Assembly (NCBI GenBank): GCA_031553885.1
Contig: JAVBKV010000053.1
Span: 8,764-72,763, forward strand
Source: JAVBKV01 sp031553885
GTDB taxonomy: Bacteria; Bacteroidota; Bacteroidia; Bacteroidales; Azobacteroidaceae
Direction: 5' to 3'
DNA: 64,000 bases
Below the pieces are notes generated by a model, which saw only the letters and a list, made by a program, of their open reading frames with translations, was not told the origin of the DNA and did not search any database. Shown here piece after piece: positions 60,842-64,000 of this stretch. Positions within the stretch are counted from its first letter, which is position 1. Each line of letters begins with the position of its first letter. A program made the translations under genes and the position numbers.

Positions 60842-61765
60842 ATGAAACGTATACTTTTTTTCTGCTTTTGGGGAATCTGTTGTTTTACTTCTTTTATAAC
60901 CGATTCAAATGCTCAATCTTCAAAAGATGTTATTAAAACGTTGATCATCACCGGTCAGAATAATCACAACTGGCAAGTGAGTCACGTAGTTTTGAAAAAA
61001 ATACTGGAAAATTCCGGTTTATTTTCAGTAGATCTCGCCATTACTCCTGCAAGTGGAACTGACATGAGTTCTTTTCTGCCGGATTTTACACCCTACCGGT
61101 TAATCGTACTGGATTACAACGGGGATGCCTGGCCTCAACAAACGAATGAGAATTTTCTTAAATACGTCCGGAACGGAGGCGGAGTAGTCATCTACCACGC
61201 TGCAGATAATGCATTTCCTGATTGGAAAGAATACAATGAAATCATTGCTCTGGGAGGATGGAACGACCGGAATGAGCAAGCAGGTCCCTGGGTTTACTGG
61301 AAAAATGGCAAGCTGATCAAAGACTATGCTCCGGGAACAGGAGGATCACACGGAAAACAACACGAATATGTATTGACTGCCCGCCACTCCAAGCATCCTG
61401 TAACCAAAGGATTACCATCCCAATGGAAACATACTCAGGATGAATTGTACGACCGGATGAGAGGGCCCGGAAATATACAGGACATGCTCTATACCGCTTA
61501 TTCCGACACCAACACCAATGGTTCGGGAAGGGAAGAACCACTGATTTTTACCGTCAACTACGGGAAAGCCCGCATTTTTCATACCATGCTGGGACACGCC
61601 GGAAAAACGCCCGAAGACAACATAGCCATGCAATGTACAGGTTTTCAGGTTACGCTACTGAGAGGATGCGAATGGGCGGCCACCGGTAAAGTAACTCAGG
61701 CCGTCCCGGACGATTTTCCAAGGAAAGATGCAACCAGCCTTCGTCGTGACTATCAAAAACATTAA
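60842..61765 (+). CDS. Exported ThuA-domain protein
   Basis: A 307-residue protein; the ATG at 60842 gives signal peptide MKRILFFCFWGICCFTSFITDSNAQ (the longer frame from a TTG is rejected). The mature chain is a ThuA (type-1 glutamine-amidotransferase-like) domain: KTLIITGQNNHNWQ, RLIVLDYNGDAW, NGGGVVIYHAADNAFPDW, and late GRIFHTMLGHAG-like FHTMLGHAGKTPED. ThuA proteins occur in trehalose and keto-glycoside pathways. It is 41 bases before the DUF1080 gene and probably shares its transcript. Confidence 0.87.
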   Translation: MKRILFFCFWGICCFTSFITDSNAQSSKDVIKTLIITGQNNHNWQVSHVVLKKILENSGLFSVDLAITPASGTDMSSFLPDFTPYRLIVLDYNGDAWPQQTNENFLKYVRNGGGVVIYHAADNAFPDWKEYNEIIALGGWNDRNEQAGPWVYWKNGKLIKDYAPGTGGSHGKQHEYVLTARHSKHPVTKGLPSQWKHTQDELYDRMRGPGNIQDMLYTAYSDTNTNGSGREEPLIFTVNYGKARIFHTMLGHAGKTPEDNIAMQCTGFQVTLLRGCEWAATGKVTQAVPDDFPRKDATSLRRDYQKH

Positions 61766-61806
61766 ATATAGATTCAATAATTGTTCAATTAAAAAACGTT
61801 ATCAAT

Positions 61807-62586
61807 ATGATTAAAAAAATTGTACTTGCCGTATGTGTCGGTAGTGTTTCCGTTATTTCTTATGCTCAGGACAAACAGTATCCCGAACCAATGCCCATGA
61901 AACCTCAAATGTCGGAATACTGGACTCCTCAGCCGGATGTCGTAACTCCGGGAACCGCGACAAAAAATGCAATCCTCAGCGCTCCTTCGGACGCTTTTGT
62001 ATTATTCGACGGAAAAGATTTGTCCCAATGGCAATCGGTCAAAGGAGGAAATGCCGGCTGGGATGTACAGAACGGCATCATGACAGTCAATAAAAAAGCA
62101 GGAGATATTCAAACTAAGGAAGTATTCGGAGATTTTCAGTTACACCTCGAATGGAGAGTTCCGGAAAACATCAGCGGATCCAGCCAGGGCAGAGGAAACA
62201 GTGGTGTATTTTTACAGGGAAAATACGAAATCCAGATCCTGGACAATTACAACAATGAAACGTATGTAAACGGACAGTCCGGAAGTATCTACAAACAAAG
62301 CGCCCCGCTGGTTAATCCGGCACGTAAACCGGGAGAATGGAACGTATACGACATTATTTATCAGGCTCCGACTTTTACCAAAGACGGTAAATACCGGACT
62401 CCTCCGACTGTTACCATTATTTTTAACGGAATTGTGGTGCAAAACCATACCATTATTCAGGGTACTACCGAATACATTGGTTTCCCGAAAGTGGCTCCGC
62501 ACGACAAAGGACCGATCATTCTGCAATCGCATGGAGATCCGAGTGAACCGATCAGTTTTCGTAATATCTGGATCCGGGAATTATAA
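61807..62586 (+). CDS. Exported DUF1080 (3-keto-disaccharide hydrolase-like) protein
   Basis: A 259-residue exported protein: signal peptide MIKKIVLAVCVGSVSVISYAQ, then the concanavalin-like DUF1080 fold with FVLFDGKDLSQWQ, FGDFQLHLEWRVPEN, RGNSGVFLQGKYEIQILDNY, GSIYKQSAPLVNPARKPGEWN and GPIILQSHGDPSEPISFRNIWIREL. Members characterised in Bacteroidota act on 3-keto-glycosides, cleaving the glycosidic bond by hydrolysis or 1,2-elimination. With the nearby Gfo/Idh oxidoreductase and ThuA protein it forms a plausible oxidative glycoside-breakdown module. Confidence 0.88.
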   Translation: MIKKIVLAVCVGSVSVISYAQDKQYPEPMPMKPQMSEYWTPQPDVVTPGTATKNAILSAPSDAFVLFDGKDLSQWQSVKGGNAGWDVQNGIMTVNKKAGDIQTKEVFGDFQLHLEWRVPENISGSSQGRGNSGVFLQGKYEIQILDNYNNETYVNGQSGSIYKQSAPLVNPARKPGEWNVYDIIYQAPTFTKDGKYRTPPTVTIIFNGIVVQNHTIIQGTTEYIGFPKVAPHDKGPIILQSHGDPSEPISFRNIWIREL

Positions 62587-62594
62587 TTATACAG

Positions 62595-63776
62595 ATGGAT
62601 CAAAATACGAATTTTCCTCCTGCGGACGATTTAAAAATCCGCTGGAAAAGAATCAGGCAGTCTTTGCTGGAAAACCGGATGGAGGCTTGCCTGATTTCTT
62701 CAGGAGTCAATATTTATTACCTGACCGGACATATTTTCGGTGGTTATGTCTATCTGACCGCCGATGACGACCCCATTTATTTTTTTCAACGTCCTGCAGG
62801 ATGGGATCATCCGCAAGCCGTACCTATCCGTAAACCAGAAGACATTCCCGCTCTACTGAAAGAAAGAGGGATGAAGTTACCTGGAAATATCGGATTGGAG
62901 GCCGACCAGATAACATACAACGAGTACATCCGACTACAGGCGGTATTCAATCCGGCAACTGCCACCAATGTTACCCCGATTTTACGAAAAGTCCGGATGA
63001 TCAAAACGCCCTGGGAAATACAGCAGTTCCGTATTTCTGCAAAAAAACATGCAGAAGCCTACCGGCACATACCCTCTTATTTCCGCCCCGGGATGACCGA
63101 TATCGAGTTACAGAATGAAATCGAACGGGAAATGCGGTCGAAAGGGTCCATTGGTTTGTTCCGGGCATTCGGAAATAACATGGACATTTACATGGGCAGC
63201 CTCCTGAGTGGAGACAATGCGGAAACCCCCTCTCCTTTCGATTTTGCTTTAGGAGGAGGCGGACTACATCCTTCCCTCCCGATAGGAGCGAATGGCAGCA
63301 TCCTTCGGACCGGGAATGCGGTTATGGTGGATATGGCCGGTAATTATACCGCTTACATAACCGACATGACCCGTACATTTTCCGTAGGCAAACTCTCTGA
63401 AAAAGCATACCGGGCCCATCAGGTATCGATCGATATGAACAACCGTCTGATGAACACAGCTCAACCGGGAACCTCCTGCGCCGAAATCTACAACTGGTCG
63501 TTGCAAATGGCCGAAGAAGCCGGGCTGGGAGATTGTTTCATGGGTACCCGTCAACAGGCGAAATTCGTAGGACACGGAGTCGGCATCGAAATCAATGAAT
63601 TACCTGTCATGACAAGCCGCTCACAGGATCTTCTTCAACCGGGAATGGTTTTCGCTTTCGAGCCTAAATTTGTTCTCCATGAAACCGGAGCGGTAGGAAT
63701 CGAAAACACCTACCTGGTTACGGAAAACGGGCTGGAAAAACTGACGGTTTTCGAAGAAGAAATCAGAGAACTTTAA
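62595..63776 (+). CDS. M24-family Xaa-Pro aminopeptidase-like protein
   Basis: A 393-residue pita-bread metalloprotease homologue. The N-terminal creatinase-like domain is about 1-140; the catalytic domain has the five metal ligands D246 (VDMAGNY), D257 (TDMTRTF), H327 (GHGVGIEINELP), E356 (FAFEPKF) and E370 (GIENTYL). It lacks a signal peptide, so it is cytoplasmic. It lies 8 bases after the DUF1080 gene and may be in its operon, although its link to sugar metabolism is unclear. Aminopeptidase P or a related dipeptidase activity is likely. Confidence 0.88.
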   Translation: MDQNTNFPPADDLKIRWKRIRQSLLENRMEACLISSGVNIYYLTGHIFGGYVYLTADDDPIYFFQRPAGWDHPQAVPIRKPEDIPALLKERGMKLPGNIGLEADQITYNEYIRLQAVFNPATATNVTPILRKVRMIKTPWEIQQFRISAKKHAEAYRHIPSYFRPGMTDIELQNEIEREMRSKGSIGLFRAFGNNMDIYMGSLLSGDNAETPSPFDFALGGGGLHPSLPIGANGSILRTGNAVMVDMAGNYTAYITDMTRTFSVGKLSEKAYRAHQVSIDMNNRLMNTAQPGTSCAEIYNWSLQMAEEAGLGDCFMGTRQQAKFVGHGVGIEINELPVMTSRSQDLLQPGMVFAFEPKFVLHETGAVGIENTYLVTENGLEKLTVFEEEIREL

Positions 63777-63860
63777 GAAACTCCCAAAACCGGATCCTCT
63801 CTTTCCCCCTCTCTGGAGCAGGGGGAGGAGGTTGGGGAGGGAAGAATTAAGAATTAAAAA
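63777..63860. other. G-rich and AAGAATT-repeat intergenic spacer
   Basis: This 84-base spacer holds a pyrimidine-rich then G-rich tract (63803-63841) with runs GGGGG, GG, GG, GGGG and GGG, a possible G-quadruplex on the plus strand. It is followed by AAGAATTAAGAATTAAAAA right up to the second IS copy. Confidence 0.6.
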
Positions 63861-64000
63861 GGCTCATTCGCTCAATAAAAAAGACAATCCCAACCGATTC
63901 ATTATGAATTAGTTGGGATTTTGTGTATCTTTGTTTGTCCCCCGATAATACGGTTTCGAGGCCAAAAACGGGGAAATCACGCTAAAAAATACAGCATGAA
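63861..64000 (+). mobile_element. Second IS copy, 5' 140 bases only
   Basis: This segment is an exact reverse complement of 58850-58989: the same terminal repeat, the same hairpin (63886-63920), the same -7 element TATCTTTG (63926-63933) and the transposase ATG at 63996. It is inverted relative to the first copy, and the rest lies beyond the window. Confidence 0.95.

Overview
This window looks like a chromosomal segment of a gut-type Bacteroidales bacterium (phylum Bacteroidota). The evidence is the RprX/RprY two-component pair, recurrent Bacteroidota promoters (TTTG, about 18-22 bases, then TAnnTTTG), a lipoprotein-type TamA homologue (TamL-like) overlapping a giant TamB, a GH92 alpha-mannosidase, a TRL-like lipoprotein, and many signal-peptide or lipobox proteins. 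Genus cannot be fixed from sequence alone.

Layout. 1-2.5 kb (minus): cut-off TPR protein, rprY, rprX. 2.7-9.1 kb (core): tRNA-Arg(CCU), recO, tRNA-Glu(UUC), rpsT, then a tight plus-strand run gyrB, S66 carboxypeptidase, M28 glutaminyl-cyclase-like lipoprotein, sufE, SpoU methyltransferase. 9-12.7 kb: DUF4294 protein, a PorV/PorQ-like barrel and an exported helix-hairpin-helix protein. 13-15.4 kb: TetR regulator and GH3-type acyl-adenylating enzyme. 15.4-19.6 kb: agmatine-to-putrescine pair aguA/aguB and a GH36-like glycosidase. 19.6-23.9 kb (minus): acidic lipoprotein, DUF6515 and DUF2092 envelope proteins, an ABC-2 exporter. 24-30.6 kb (minus): tamB-tamL operon. 31-35.9 kb: GNAT, PhzF-like protein, RNase R, TRL-like lipoprotein, small secreted protein. 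36-44.9 kb: GH92, asd, lamin-tail secreted protein, NhaD, PBP1C. 45-47.6 kb: mutS.

47.6-57.3 kb is one plus-strand glycan cluster: Wzx-like flippase, FkbM methyltransferase, two GT2s, a GT10 fucosyltransferase, another GT2, a large YfhO-family membrane protein and a last GT2. It has no Wzy polymerase or initiating phosphoglycosyl transferase, so it resembles a short-oligosaccharide pathway such as the Bacteroidota general protein O-glycosylation system more than a capsule locus.

57.3-59.0 kb is a complete DDE insertion sequence that probably supplied the last codons of the terminal GT2. The first 140 bases of an identical, oppositely oriented copy close the window at 63,861-64,000. Between the copies are RlmH, a Gfo/Idh/MocA oxidoreductase, a ThuA-domain protein, a DUF1080 (3-keto-disaccharide hydrolase-like) protein and an M24 peptidase. 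The three sugar-related genes match the recently recognised oxidative 3-keto-glycoside route.

Most promising leads: the glycan cluster with its GT-C-like YfhO protein, the IS-bracketed keto-sugar module, a recO promoter that predicts an almost leaderless mRNA, a perfect 13-bp inverted repeat abutting the DUF2092 start, and a perfect 30-bp inverted repeat between convergent genes.
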